In this document: piece by piece, positions 22,162 through 32,495 of the stretch
Numbering within the stretch: position 1 is the first letter of the stretch
Layout: every line of letters begins with the position of its first letter
NCBI RefSeq assembly: GCF_030445035.2
Contig: NC_080694.1
Coordinates: 76,099,257 to 76,163,256, forward strand
DNA from: Dasypus novemcinctus
Lineage: Eukaryota; Chordata; Mammalia; Cingulata; Dasypodidae
Direction of reading: 5' to 3'
Length of the DNA: 64,000 nt
The notes under the pieces: generated by a model
What the model saw: only the letters and a program-made list of their open reading frames with translations
What the model was told of the DNA's origin: nothing
Database searches by the model: none
Translations under genes and position numbers: made by a program

Positions 22162-23096
22162 TGCGACGGTTTGCTCGGTTGGTAGAGGTGGGGTCTGGCT
22201 GCGGATGAGGGGTCGGTCCAGCTCTGGACGAGGGGTCGGTCCCACTTGGGACAAAGGGTCGGTCCCACTTGGGACGAGGGGTCGGTCCGGCAGCAGACGA
22301 GGGATTGGTCTCACAAGGGGTTGCGCGGTTCGGCTGACGGGGTCGCCCGGCGAAGCCGGCAATGAAGGGGTCGCCCAGAGAAGCAGGTGACGAACTGGGG
22401 ACAAGGGAGGCCAGGCCCTTGTCGGGGGCTCTCAGGACTGGAGGGTGCATGGCAGAAGAACTACCGCGGAGACAAGGTAAACACGCAAATCCACTTTATT
22501 GAGGGAGAGGCAACAGTTTTATAGGGGCTGGGGAAGGCTGATTGGTCGAAGCCATGCCCTGTTCTGATTGGTTGCCAGTGAAAGGTCAGTGGGCGGTACC
22601 GGACGGGGGAGGGGTGGTGGTTAGGGATTGGCTGTCGCTGTTGCTGGGGGAAGGGGCAGGGTTTAGGGATTGGTGGCTGCTGTTGCTGGGGTGGAGGGCA
22701 GACTTGAGTTTCCCGCCCACGCCGGGCTGTTGCTGCTGTCGGGGGGAGGGAAAAGGGCAGACTGGATTTTTCCGCCCACGCCTGGCTGTTGCTGCTGTCG
22801 GGGGAGGGGAAAAGGGCAGACTGGAATTTTCCACCCTGCGCCTGCGCAGGGAGAAGGAAGAAGAAGGGTGCCGCCCCACAAGGCATCGGGTGGCGCCATC
22901 CGGGAGGAGGGGCAGCCGCGGAAGCATGGCTGCCGAGAAGGGGAGACCCGAGGGCACTCTGCGCCCATGCCGAGCTTCCTTCAGGGGTGGCGGTGGGTCC
23001 GACCAGCCACCCTATTATGGGAGCAGCGGCTTGGCCTGCCGCGGCTGCTCCCCCGCCAGGCCAGCAAACCACACTTCAGCCTGAGGGGTGACCGCA
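22162..23096 (-). repeat. ERV-B 5' LTR (LTR-B)
   Basis: 935 bp, TGCGACGG...GACCGCA, with the same layout as the 3' copy but extra minisatellite units. TATAAAAC lies near 22519 and AATAAAG near 22495. U3 contains CCCCTCCCCC-type boxes in repeats of about 59 bp that could act as Sp1/MAZ-like enhancer elements (inference). Confidence 0.9.
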
Positions 23097-23102
23097 TATA
23101 AC
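23097..23102. repeat. ERV-B target site duplication, right
   Basis: TATAAC, matching 18161-18166. Confidence 0.9.
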
Positions 23103-23421
23103 TATTTTGTGAAAATCAATAGGAATAGCAACTGGTGAAGGGAGACCCAGTTGCAGTGCCCCCATGGGCACCATTGCTTTGTTTACAGCTCGTAAGTCTT
23201 GTAATAGTCTCCATTTACCTGTTCTCTTTTTTTATGACAAAAATGGGAGTGTTCCAAGGGGACTGAGTGGGTTCAATATGTCTGGCGTTAAGTTGTTCCT
23301 GTACTAACTCTATAGCCGCTAGGGTTTTTTTCTGAGTTAGGGGCCATTGATCAACCCATACTGGCTCCATGGATTTCCAGGAAATTTTTTCAGCATGGGG
23401 TACAGGGATGTCAATGGCCAT
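23103..23421 (-). pseudogene. pol: ERV-A pol, 5' part (RT N-terminus)
   Basis: Encodes the start of RT, with [33 protein letters not shown] and, after a local frame break near 23215, [15 protein letters not shown] and GLPSPVAIP. It then ends at the ERV-B insertion. It continues at 18160. It lies one frame (-1) from pro, as expected for the second betaretroviral frameshift. Confidence 0.85.
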
Positions 23422-24374
23422 CAGGTTAAATCTTGAGAGAGCCTGAGTCCTGTTTTAGTTGTATTAGGTGTTATAGAGATGGGCTGCTTTATCCCTTGAT
23501 TAGTTTTGCCCAGGCCTTTGCCAGGGAGAAAGTTCATTTTGAGCATTTGGGCAGTAACTACATCGCTGGGGCTGCACATAAAAATTTTCATTTGAGTTAG
23601 AATATCTCTGCCCCAGAGATTAATGGGGAGATGGGGGATAATATACAGTATAACTGTACCAGTGTTTCCTTCCTCATCTTCCCATTTTAGGGTTTGTGAA
23701 CTTTGTAGAGGATTTGTGGCTTCACCTATTCCTTTTAAGTGGGTGGCAGCGGCTGTGAGGGGCCAGGATTTTGGCCAGTGGTTTGAGGATATAACTGTGG
23801 AATCAGCTCCTGTGTCTAAGATTCCCTCAAATAGCTTGCCATTAAGTTTTAGTTTTAAGGTGGGCTGATTATGGGATATCGGTTGTGCCCAAAAAACATC
23901 AGAGGATCCAGGGCCTTCTGTGGGGCGCTGGAGCTTTTTGAAGTTTGAGTTGACATGTTGAATGGGGAATATTATAAGTTGTGCTATTCGAGTGCCAGAA
24001 GGAATATGAATAATATTGTTTGAGGTGGTTGCAATTATTTGTATTTCACCCTTAAAGTCATTATCTAATACACCTGGGATAATTTGGATACCACACAGGG
24101 TGACACTAGCTCTTCCTAAAATGAGACCAAAGGTATTTGGGGGCAGAGGCCCATAGATCCCTGTAGGTATGAGGAAAGGGCTGGTTTCTGGGGTTAATAT
24201 TGACTCAGAGAAGGTACAGAGGTCCATTCCTGTGCTCCCTGCTGTGGCTCTCCATAGGTCTGAGATGTGGCAGCATGGTTTATGGTTGGGAGCGCAGGGA
24301 CTGTGACTGAGGAAGGTCGAACAAACTGCACTGCCCCTGGGTTTGTTCTGGTCGGGGCCTGGGGCTGGCCCCAT
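23421..24374 (-). CDS. pro: ERV-A pro: dUTPase, protease and G-patch
   Basis: Open frame of 317 codons that overlaps the gag end and is read by -1 frameshift. dUTPase signatures come first (GRASVTL, GVLDNDFKGEI, PSGTRIAQLI). The aspartic protease follows with the LDTGADSTV active site and NLWGRDIL, and then a glycine-rich G-patch (FLPGKGLGKTNQG). This domain order is diagnostic of betaretroviruses. A slippery GGGAAAC in the gag frame lies at 24380-24386. The frame is intact although the provirus around it is broken. Confidence 0.9.
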   Translation of the reverse strand: MGPAPGPDQNKPRGSAVCSTFLSHSPCAPNHKPCCHISDLWRATAGSTGMDLCTFSESILTPETSPFLIPTGIYGPLPPNTFGLILGRASVTLCGIQIIPGVLDNDFKGEIQIIATTSNNIIHIPSGTRIAQLIIFPIQHVNSNFKKLQRPTEGPGSSDVFWAQPISHNQPTLKLKLNGKLFEGILDTGADSTVISSNHWPKSWPLTAAATHLKGIGEATNPLQSSQTLKWEDEEGNTGTVILYIIPHLPINLWGRDILTQMKIFMCSPSDVVTAQMLKMNFLPGKGLGKTNQGIKQPISITPNTTKTGLRLSQDLT

Positions 24375-26292
24375 TGCAAGTTTCCCTGGGGCTTAGGCCT
24401 AAGGGGTTGGCCATTAATATCTATGTGGGAGTGACACTCGGATGCCCAATGAAACCCTTTTTTACAATGGGGGCAAATAGAGGGTGGCAATGAGGGTTTC
24501 TTAGAGATGAATGAGGAGGAATTGACTCTTGGTATGGGGCAATTTTTTGAAAAATGGCCAGGTTGTTTACAGTTATAGCATGTAGGAGGCTTAGTTTTTG
24601 CTGTAAAATTTTGGAGGGCGGTGCCAATGGCTATTCCCAGAGTGTGAAAAGGGTGAATTGTGGCTTGGCAGGCAGCGTTGTCATTTTCAAAAGCCAGATG
24701 TTTAATGAAATCACTATCACTCTCGCTGGCCCCAAATAAATGCTCAGCCATATTTTGTAGGCAGCTGAGGAAATCGGTATATGGTTCATCGGGTCCTTGC
24801 CTTAATTTAGTGAGAGAGGCAGTGGCAGCACCCTTTTGTGGAAGTTTTTTCCATGCTCTATGCAGCTGTTTGTATTTGTGCTATAAGGCTGGGGGGAAAC
24901 TGGGCTTGTTTGTTATTTTGATGGTAGGGGCTTTGACCTAAAAATTTGTTTAATGTCCATTTTTTGGAGGCGGCTTTACGGGCATTACGGGTGGCATACT
25001 TTTTGCAGTGTTCTTCGTAATCGGATTTCCACAACAGGAAATCGCCGCCAGACAAGGCAGCTCTAGCTAATTGAAACCAGTCATTGGGAGTAAGTTCTTT
25101 CTCACTGATGCTTTCTAATAATGCAAGTGTGAAGGGGGCGGTGGCGCCATAAGCATTCACTGCCTTTTTAAATTTTTCTAAATATTTTAAACTAAGTTTC
25201 TTATATTTAGCTGTTGTTGTAGTAGTAACTTCCTCTTGCTCTCTCCATGTAGTACTAACTTCCTCTTGTTTTCCCTCGTCAGAGCTGGGGGGGTCTTCCT
25301 CACTTTTGCTACCCAAAGTGCCCTTTTGAAACCTGGTGGCGCCATTTTGAGACCTGGCTGCGCCATTTTGGGAGCTGGCGGTGCCATCTTGGGAGCTGGT
25401 GGCACCATCTTGGGAGCTGGCGGCAAGGTCTTTGCTCTGACTACACGTGACTGGGAAAGCATAGGTATGGTGAGCACAATGGGGGCGGGGTGAGTGGACA
25501 TTTTCTGGGAGTGCTAGGGCAGCAATGGCTTGAGTTGCCAACTGGAGTTCAGTGAGTAAATCGGCGGCCAGCTGCCGCTCTTGATTAAAGGTTTCTTTAA
25601 AGTTATCGGTGTGTAGCCGGAGATTTTTTGTTATCTTTTCTAAAGCGTGGAATGGAGGCAGAGATGTGGCTGGATAAAAAGGAGGATACGGATCGGGAAA
25701 ATTAGGATTATAGGGGGGTGGCCAAAATGGGGGAAGGGAATTGGTCTCAAACATGAGACATTTTAGCCTTTGGTTTCATCTCTGGGTTTTCAAAAAGAAG
25801 GGGGGTTTTAGCCTCTGGTTCGATTTTGGCTTGATCGGGCGATAAACTAGCTTGACTGGTTGGGGTGTTTGGCCTACTTTCATTGGGGTTTTTGTTAAGG
25901 GGGCTTTCAGGCATATTAATTATTACTGAGCTGCATGCTGAAGCAGGACTAGAGTGCTCCTTCAAAGCTTCCTCTCCCTTTTTGCAAAGTTCTTGAATGT
26001 CTGGAGCGGAAAAATGGACTTTTAGGGTTTCAGAAATAAGACTCCAGTAAGAAAAGGCAGTAACTGGGACTTTTTCTGGCCCAAAAGTTTTGTAACAGTC
26101 TTGTAGACAGTCTCCAACCCTTTTCCAACACTTATGATCTATGGTACCTTCTAGAGGGAACCAAGGGCAGGTTTTTAACAAAAATTCAAAAAAGCGTGTG
26201 AGATCCTTTTTCTTAACTCTAGTTCCTCGTGCCTTGAGTGCCTCTTTCAATTGTTTCATATATAAACTATGTTGGGAAGTTCCTTGTCCCAT
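24194..26292 (-). pseudogene. gag: ERV-A gag, frameshifted
   Basis: Three open pieces cover gag. At 26292-25747 is a matrix domain with myristoylation-type start MGQGTSQHS. At 25754-24858 there is a PPPY late domain (WPPPYNPN), five 7-residue repeats of the SQ-D/N-GA type, and the capsid N-terminus. At 24751-24194 are the capsid end and two zinc knuckles (CYNCKQPGHFSKNC, CPHCKKGFHWASEC). The major homology region lies in the gap near 24800 (RQGPDEPYTDF). At least two frame breaks, near 25750 and 24850, prevent a full Gag. Type D-like organisation. Confidence 0.88.
24380..24386 (-). promoter_or_regulatory. ERV-A gag-pro slippery site
   Basis: GGGAAAC in retroviral sense, positioned as G GGA AAC in the gag frame (codons for Gln-Gly-Asn). 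It is a known betaretroviral -1 frameshift heptamer and lies in the gag/pro overlap. Confidence 0.8.
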
Positions 26293-26307
26293 GGTGGGGG
26301 AGGGGGG

Positions 26308-26318
26308 AGCTTACCTTT
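26308..26318 (-). promoter_or_regulatory. ERV-A major splice donor
   Basis: In retroviral sense an A/G-rich run ends AAAAGGTAAGC about 20 bases before the gag ATG, a strong donor match for making env mRNA. Confidence 0.6.
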
Positions 26319-26520
26319 TTTCTTTTTTCTTTTTTCTTTCTTTCTTCTTTTCGCTGACACTGGGTGATTTCTCAAGGGATCTGTCTCATGAGCGAGTCCC
26401 TCATGGCGATCTTGGGTGACAGATCTGTCTCATGAGCGAGTTCCCTCGTGGTGGTCCTGGGTGCAGTGAGTGAGAGCACTCTCTTCTTTAGTGTGGCATT
26501 CTATCCCTCAGAGGTTTCGT

Positions 26521-26538
26521 GCCCCACTTTGGGCGCCA
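26521..26538 (-). promoter_or_regulatory. ERV-A primer binding site, tRNA-Lys1,2 type
   Basis: TGGCGCCCAAAGTGGGGC in retroviral sense, one base different from the lysine primer site seen in ERV-B. It is adjacent to the 5' LTR. Confidence 0.88.
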
Positions 26539-26541
26539 GTT

Positions 26542-26913
26542 TGTCCCAGCCAGCGGGATGATCATCGGGAGCTCCAGATCCTAGGAGGGAAAGAATGGTA
26601 TGGGACAAGAGAGACACAAGGAACAACAGCAAGACAGTATTCTGATCAAGCTGCAAAACTTTATTAAGGGGACTGAGCATATATACTCTAGGGAGGAGGG
26701 GGGGTGGTGGGTAAGGATAGGTGGTGGTCTGGGATTGGCCACTGCTGTTGTGAGGGTGGGAGGCAGATTTGAAGTAAGAACTTTTGGCGGGAACTGGTTC
26801 TGTAAAGAAGGGGGGAGGGTGACCTAAGCTATTGTTGTATCAGCTTGGGCAGCCATGTTACTGGCATTGCTGAAAGGTAGATTCTATGCATGCTGCCTTA
26901 ATCGCCCACAACA
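26542..26913 (-). repeat. ERV-A 5' LTR
   Basis: 372 bp, TGTCCC...ACA. TTTATT at 26660-26665 is the reverse of AATAAA, with ATATATA near 26679-26685 as the TATA region. Paired with 11534-11891. Confidence 0.9.
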
Positions 26914-29044
26914 ATCCTTTCCATTTCCCCCTTTTATTCAAGGTCAAAAAGCATTTTTAAAACCTGATATTACATGTAAGCTGAGATGTTCTGATGGTCT
27001 GGGTTGACCCTTTTATTCAAAGTCATTTTCTAGTTACATCATCAGCTGGTACTTGGTAGTAATCATGCAGGGCATGGGAGCCTCATCCGCGGGAGTCATG
27101 TCCCATGCTGGGGTGAAGGCAATGCATTTACATGCTGAGTTTGGCTTAGAGAGTGGCCACCTTTGAGCAACATGGAGGCTCTCAGGAGGTGACTCTTAGG
27201 CATACTGCAGCTCTAGGCCTAGCTCATATTTCAAGTGCACAGGCTCACAAACATCATCATTAGTATCAAGGGCTAATTGTTGGACCATCCTTCTTTATTG
27301 GTCTTAGTCATTGCACTTGGGGGATTGTTGCTGTTCCATTGGGGAATGTGATAGAGCTCTCCTGGCTAGGAACTCAGCACTCCCTCAATTGTCATTTTTA
27401 ACTGTAACCACTATGAAAATATCCAAACAGTTTTATGTACCCAGTACACATGCCCTGGAGAACTCTCTCCCAACCATGTAACCCTATCAATAAGATCCCA
27501 CACCAGTATTCCTCCCCTGCCATAGTTGAACCTCTCTGTGGTCCAAAACTTCTTTGAAAATGAAGCCTAATATATTGCCAGGTTCCATTAATAGTAAAAT
27601 GCAACATAGTGATGGGTTTAAAGGATAGATATAGAGTACATATGAATTTAGAAAAATTAAAGCAAAAATTAATTGGGGTATCAAAAAATTTATAAATTAT
27701 AAAGCTTTGTTTTAATGTTTTGCCTTCCATCACTGCAAAAGTGTTGCCCTGTATGCACAGTGCAAGGCAACTTCTTCCATCTCTTCCTCAGTGTCTAAGT
27801 CCTTTCTTTTTCTTTTTTCCTTTTTATAATTATTAAGCTTGTCTTCACAAAAGTTTTAGATCACAGTAATTCATATATGCAATATACGGTACTCCCACAT
27901 ATCCATTGTCAAACACTTTGTCCCTTGCCCAGCAATGATCTTTTACATGTTCATATTGTATTTTCTACAAATGATGTACAGATATTGAGACAAATAGCTT
28001 TCAAACATGGTTGCATTTGGGTTTACATTATGGTTTATATTTTAGACTACACAATTTTCTAAATTTTTAGCTATCTTGTGTTTTACATTATGATTTACAT
28101 TTTAGCCTATAGGCCCTTATACATTTTCTGTGTAATTTAACATGTTCTATATCCATCCTTGCATAATCTTGTGGAACACTTCCATTGCCCCACAGTTACA
28201 CTGATTCCATCTATTCAGTACCTCTTTCCCCCTCCCCTCAGGGCCTACAGTGACAATCAGTCTTCACTACTGGAAGGGCCATTTTCAGAGATACTTGCAA
28301 CAATGTTGAGGGCTTGATATGCTGGACTGTCCTAATGCATTGGGAGACACCAATTCTCTCAAGAGATACAATTCCCTCTATTTCAGAACATCAGTCCTCC
28401 CCAGGAAGTGGGTATGCCTTCATTCTCATTGTATGGGTCTCCATCCAATGTTAGAACCCACTATGACAAAATGAGCACTCACACACTCCCTAGAAGCCAG
28501 CCCTGTGTCAGATTCACCCCTTCATGCATCTTAAACAGGTAACCTTCCTTATTACATTTTTTAAGAATTTTCTCTACATTATAATTTCAACCACATACCT
28601 GACAATCTCCTATGTTCAGATGTTCCCCTCTTTCTCCCCCCAATTTCTTGGGCCATCTTACCCATCCTCCCATCCCAAACCCCCTCAAGCCCACAAAACC
28701 CCACCCAAAGGTATCCATATACCCCCAATTTATCCCTTCCCTCTAGAAATAATTACTTCAGCTTATCATAGATTTCACCCAGGTAGGTGTCAACTCGCAA
28801 ACTTCCTCTACCCCCCAAATTCCTTTAAGGCCATCATCCAGTCTCTAGCTCTCTGAGACAGCTTAGTTTACTTATTTCATGTCAGTGAGGTCATGTAGTA
28901 TTTGTCCTTCAATGCCTGGGTTGCTTCACTCAACATAATGTTCTCAAGATTCATCAATGTTATCACGTGTTTGTACTGTACTCATTCTTATAGCTGAGTA
29001 GTATTCCATTGTATGTTTATACCACATTTTATTTATTTTATTTT
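26914..29044 (-). repeat. Large nested L1, segment 2 (3' UTR and ORF2 end)
   Basis: Continues the L1 3' UTR interrupted at 11533. It is colinear with 62.86-64.0 kb up to about 28130. At 28850-29040 it reaches sequence homologous to the end of L1 ORF2 (CACTCAACATAATG, GCTGAGTAGTATTCCATTG). The 3' UTR of this family is therefore about 3 kb once insertions are removed. The first six bases are the ERV-A target duplication. Small ORFs here are not genes. Confidence 0.82.
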
Positions 29045-29437
29045 TTAAAGATTTATTTATTTCTCTCCCTTTCCCACACCTCCTGCCCCAGTTGTCTGTC
29101 CTCTGTGTCCATTTGCTGCATGTTCTTCTTTTTGTCCGCTTCTGTTGTTGTCAGCAGCATGGGAATCTGTGTTTCTTTCTCTTGTGTCATCTTGCTGTGT
29201 CACTCTCCATGTGTGCGGCACCATTCCTGGGCTTTCTTTTGCGCTGGGTGGCTCTCCTTCTGAGGCACACTCCTTGAGCATGGGGCTCCCCTATATGGGG
29301 GGCACCCCTGCGTGGCACAGCACTCCTTGTGTGCATCAGCACTGCACAAGGGCCAGCTCCACATGGGTCAAGGAGGCCCGGGGTTTGAACCGCAGACCTC
29401 CCATGTGGTAGATGGATGCCCTATCCACTGGGCTCTA
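29045..29437 (-). repeat. DAS-type SINE inside the L1
   Basis: TTTTTTAAAGATTTATTTATTT tail, GC-rich body, and head ending GTTTGAACCGCAGACCTCCC followed by TAGATGGATGCCC. It is flanked by TATACCACA-T/C-TTTATTTA at about 29022-29039 and 29434-29451. Inserted in the ORF2 end of the nested L1. Confidence 0.88.
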
Positions 29438-29622
29438 TACCACACTTTATTTATCCATTCATCTGTGATGGGCATTTGGGCTGATTCCAATTTTTGGCAA
29501 AAAACAATGGGTTGTTTGTCTTTTTTATTTTTGAGATACAGGAGTTCTTTATGTATGCAGGATATAAGTCTCCTATCATATATATGGTCACCAAATATTT
29601 TCTCCCATTGTGTAGGCTCTCT
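29438..29622 (-). repeat. Large nested L1, segment 3 (ORF2)
   Basis: L1 ORF2 C-terminal region in reverse (TTTATCCATTCATCTGTGATGGG, GGGCTGATTCCAATTTTTGGC). It ends in CTCTCT, the target duplication of ERV-C. Confidence 0.8.
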
Positions 29623-30017
29623 TGTGGGCTCGCTGGCAGTGATTAGTGGCCCACGAGGTCCGGGCAGCCTTCCATGGCTCGGCGGGAAGCCCCTAGGCCA
29701 GCGCGTAGGCCTAGGTTCTCCAGGCGTGGGGGACGCGCGGTAAAAACCACGGAGACAGCCTGAGCGCAGGAACAAGTCTGCTTTATTGCGGAAATACACT
29801 TGGTTATATAGGGTTGGGTAGAGGGAGGGGCAGGAGCTGGGGCGGGTTAACTACGGGGCGGTAGTGGATAGGCGGAGTTGTGCAGGCGGCTATGAGGTAG
29901 GCAGTAGCCAGGGAAGAAGGCAGATTATATATTGGCAACGTGGGCGGGACTGGCGGGAAGGACAGCAACGGCTGGAGGAAGGAGATAACAAAGGCTGGGG
30001 GAAGGGATGCAGCAACA
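29623..30017 (-). repeat. ERV-C 3' LTR
   Basis: 395 bp, TGTGGGCTCG...GCAGCAACA. I count four differences from the 5' LTR at 38243-38637, about 1 percent. Flanking CTCTCT duplications lie at 29617-29622 and 38638-38643. This is a young insertion. Confidence 0.95.
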
Positions 30018-30353
30018 ATTGCTCCTTCTGTTTTTTAAGGGAGAGTAGATGAAAACAGAGTATCTCTGGGGAGGACGAGGGGTGAGGGGGCAGAATTGAC
30101 TGGCTAAGGGCAAATGACATAGCATTTGATCAGGATGCATGTATAGCCCTTAGAGTCGGTACGTGCTAGTGCTAAATGAAATATCTAACCTGATGTTGCT
30201 TTTTTGGGGTGGATAGCACTGTGGCTAACTTAACTGCAAAATTTCTCTGACGTATAGCAATAAAGGGGGGCGGGGGGTGCACCCAAGCCCTTTACGCCGA
30301 GGGAAACAAACCCGTGCCGGCGGCTACGGTCAGGGAGTTCTACAGTAAGCAGC
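30018..30353 (-). other. ERV-C sequence between env and 3' LTR
   Basis: About 335 bases without a supported gene. In retroviral sense the sequence before the LTR reads AACAGAAGGAGCAAT, a weak but plausible polypurine tract. Confidence 0.5.
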
Positions 30354-32495
30354 TTACAGGCAGGAAGTATGGTGGGAAGGGGGGCAAGGACATGGTCGAG
30401 ATTGAGGAATGGAATCAGAAGCAACGAGACGTTGGTAATGAATTTGGACAAATGAGGAGAATACACTGTCAGCATGATCTTTGGCAAGGCGGATGATTCG
30501 TCGAATGGCCCAGGGACCAACGGTGAGGCCCAGGACAATGAGCAGAACTGGGGTTAGTAACGGGAGGAGATAGGGGAGGAGGGGCTGCAGGAAGCCCCAG
30601 GAACCAGCAGTTTGGGCTCGTTCAAGTCGGCGTTGGTTGAGACCTTTTTCAAGTTCTTTTAAGCTAGAGTCTACTAAGCTGGTATAGTTAGCATAAACGC
30701 AGCATTCTTCTCCTAGAGCAGCACATAGGCCACCTTCTTTAAGGAGGAGGAGGTCAAGGCCTCGGCGGTTTTGCAGGACAACTTCAGAGAGAGAATTAAG
30801 AGAGTCTTTAAGGTATTTGACTGCATCACGAAGGTAGATGATATCAGAGTCTACTGCTTGTCTGAGGTTTTGGAGGGCAGATGCTTGTGTGGCTAGAGCA
30901 GCAACACCAGTGGCAGCTCCAGCTGCAGCTAGGAGGGAAGTGACAGTGAGTACAGCAGTAATAGGTTCGCGTTTGTGGAGGTAAATAGCTTCTTGCGTGT
31001 GATCAAAGGCTTCAAAGAAATGTAGAGGAGTGTGATAAATGACTCGAGGTGTGAGGAGGATAAGAGCACATGTTTCTTTGGTCTTGTTAAGTGTGGCAAC
31101 AGATAAGCATGGAGTAAGTCCGGTGGAAGAGCAAAGCCATAGGGTAGTGTTTAGAGGAATTAAGTATTTGGTAGAGATATTTGGGGAGATATAGTTGGCA
31201 CAGGCTGTAAGGCTGGGAGTGCGAGAAGAACGGGGGTGAATGCATAAACCTTTGGAAGAGATGTGCGTAAAAGTGAGTGGGACATGAGTAGATTGATTCC
31301 AATTGCAGGAAGAGGGGGAATCGTCAGTGGAGGAAGTAAAGAGTGGTGAAGGAATAGCAAGTGGATCATAGAGGGGGAGGCTGGGGGAAAGACACAACCA
31401 GCAAGAGCGAGTGAGGTTGGGGTGGGAGGCGTTGAGAGAGAAATAGGAGGCGTTTAGGAGTTTGAAGTAGGGACTAGAGGAGATGAGAGGATGTGGTTGT
31501 AAATCTGAAGCAGGGGGGGAAGTGGACCTAGTAGAAGGAACGAAGGCGGTCGAGGTGGAAGAGATTTTGAGGGGAGTAGATGAGGACGGAAGAAGGTGAA
31601 CAGTGGGTGGGGGAGGAGGGTTAAGGATGTGGTTGGGACCAATAGCAGAGAGTGGGGCAGAGACAGGTCTTTTCATTATAATAAAAAAGGCACCAGGGTC
31701 ATACTCGGTCATATACAGGCGGATCCCCCAAGTGCGGCCTGTGAACCACTGATCTGAATTAGGGTCTTTGACAGAAAGTGTGACGCGGTCCCATCGATTT
31801 CCATACTTGAGAGTGAGATATGGGTCTTTGTCTTTTGGGGTTGTAGACAGGCCATAGGCTATGGTTTCACAGCCCCAGGATGGGCAGTAGTAATGTGTCG
31901 GATCATGACAGCCTCTCACTGAAGGGGGGCATATATAGTAACCGGAAAGAGTTTTCCCGTAGGGGCCAGTAAGGCCACTGCTAGGGGTGCCTGAGCACTT
32001 GGGTCGGGGTGGCAACTTATTACTGATGTATCCCATGTTAAATGTATTTATAACAGAGCTGGAGATTTTAGTATCTGTGTGATCGTATCCAGCTAGCCGG
32101 CAAACTTGCAGCGTGAAGGAGGGGGCTCCAGCAGTCACGTTGAAGGCGAGAAGTTTTTCAAACTGCCAGAGGCTGAGGGTCCAATTGAAGGGCTGGTGAT
32201 TCAGGTTGGCGGTAGCAGAGGAGGCTAGAGACAGCATGAGGATAAGGAGATGAATGAGACGGGGGAGGGTGGAGGGGCAGGAGGCGGGGGTCTGGATAGA
32301 GCGGGCTTGTCTGAGGAGTTGAAGAATTTGGCGTTCGATGGGGTCATCATCTTCAAGAGAAAGTCGGCTTAGGCGGCGGGCAAAGAAGCGTTGTCGACGT
32401 CGTTCGCGGCGAGAGAGAGCTGGTGTGGTCCCCATGGGCGACGGTGTTGGGGTAGTAGGCTCAGATGAATGTACTTGGGGGCGCATAGTGGTCAT
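30354..32495 (-). CDS. env: ERV-C Env, full length and open
   Basis: 713 codons from ATG 32495. Residues 1-96 form a long leader: an arginine-rich cluster at about 29-41, a leucine-rich stretch to about 61, then a hydrophobic core ending SSATA. SU carries HQPFNWTLSLWQ, YYCPSWGCETIA and the CWLC motif. Next come a basic HKR site, a fusion peptide (SLLAAAGAATGVAAL), LQNRRGLDLL, CX6CC, the membrane anchor (LLPYLLPLLTPVLLIVLGL) and a cytoplasmic tail. The body resembles MLV/FeLV-like gammaretroviral Env, while pol is betaretroviral. No stop or frameshift is seen. The start was chosen because its ATG overlaps the stop of the upstream small ORF (ATGA). The frame is open a little further upstream but lacks another good start except an ATG near 32729. 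Confidence 0.9.
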   Translation of the reverse strand: MTTMRPQVHSSEPTTPTPSPMGTTPALSRRERRRQRFFARRLSRLSLEDDDPIERQILQLLRQARSIQTPASCPSTLPRLIHLLILMLSLASSATANLNHQPFNWTLSLWQFEKLLAFNVTAGAPSFTLQVCRLAGYDHTDTKISSSVINTFNMGYISNKLPPRPKCSGTPSSGLTGPYGKTLSGYYICPPSVRGCHDPTHYYCPSWGCETIAYGLSTTPKDKDPYLTLKYGNRWDRVTLSVKDPNSDQWFTGRTWGIRLYMTEYDPGAFFIIMKRPVSAPLSAIGPNHILNPPPPPTVHLLPSSSTPLKISSTSTAFVPSTRSTSPPASDLQPHPLISSSPYFKLLNASYFSLNASHPNLTRSCWLCLSPSLPLYDPLAIPSPLFTSSTDDSPSSCNWNQSTHVPLTFTHISSKGLCIHPRSSRTPSLTACANYISPNISTKYLIPLNTTLWLCSSTGLTPCLSVATLNKTKETCALILLTPRVIYHTPLHFFEAFDHTQEAIYLHKREPITAVLTVTSLLAAAGAATGVAALATQASALQNLRQAVDSDIIYLRDAVKYLKDSLNSLSEVVLQNRRGLDLLLLKEGGLCAALGEECCVYANYTSLVDSSLKELEKGLNQRRLERAQTAGSWGFLQPLLPYLLPLLTPVLLIVLGLTVGPWAIRRIIRLAKDHADSVFSSFVQIHYQRLVASDSIPQSRPCPCPPSHHTSCL

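Noticed and set aside
29368..29799. 143-codon minus ORF across the SINE and ERV-C LTR
   Set aside because: A chance frame spanning unrelated elements (SINE head, L1 and LTR).
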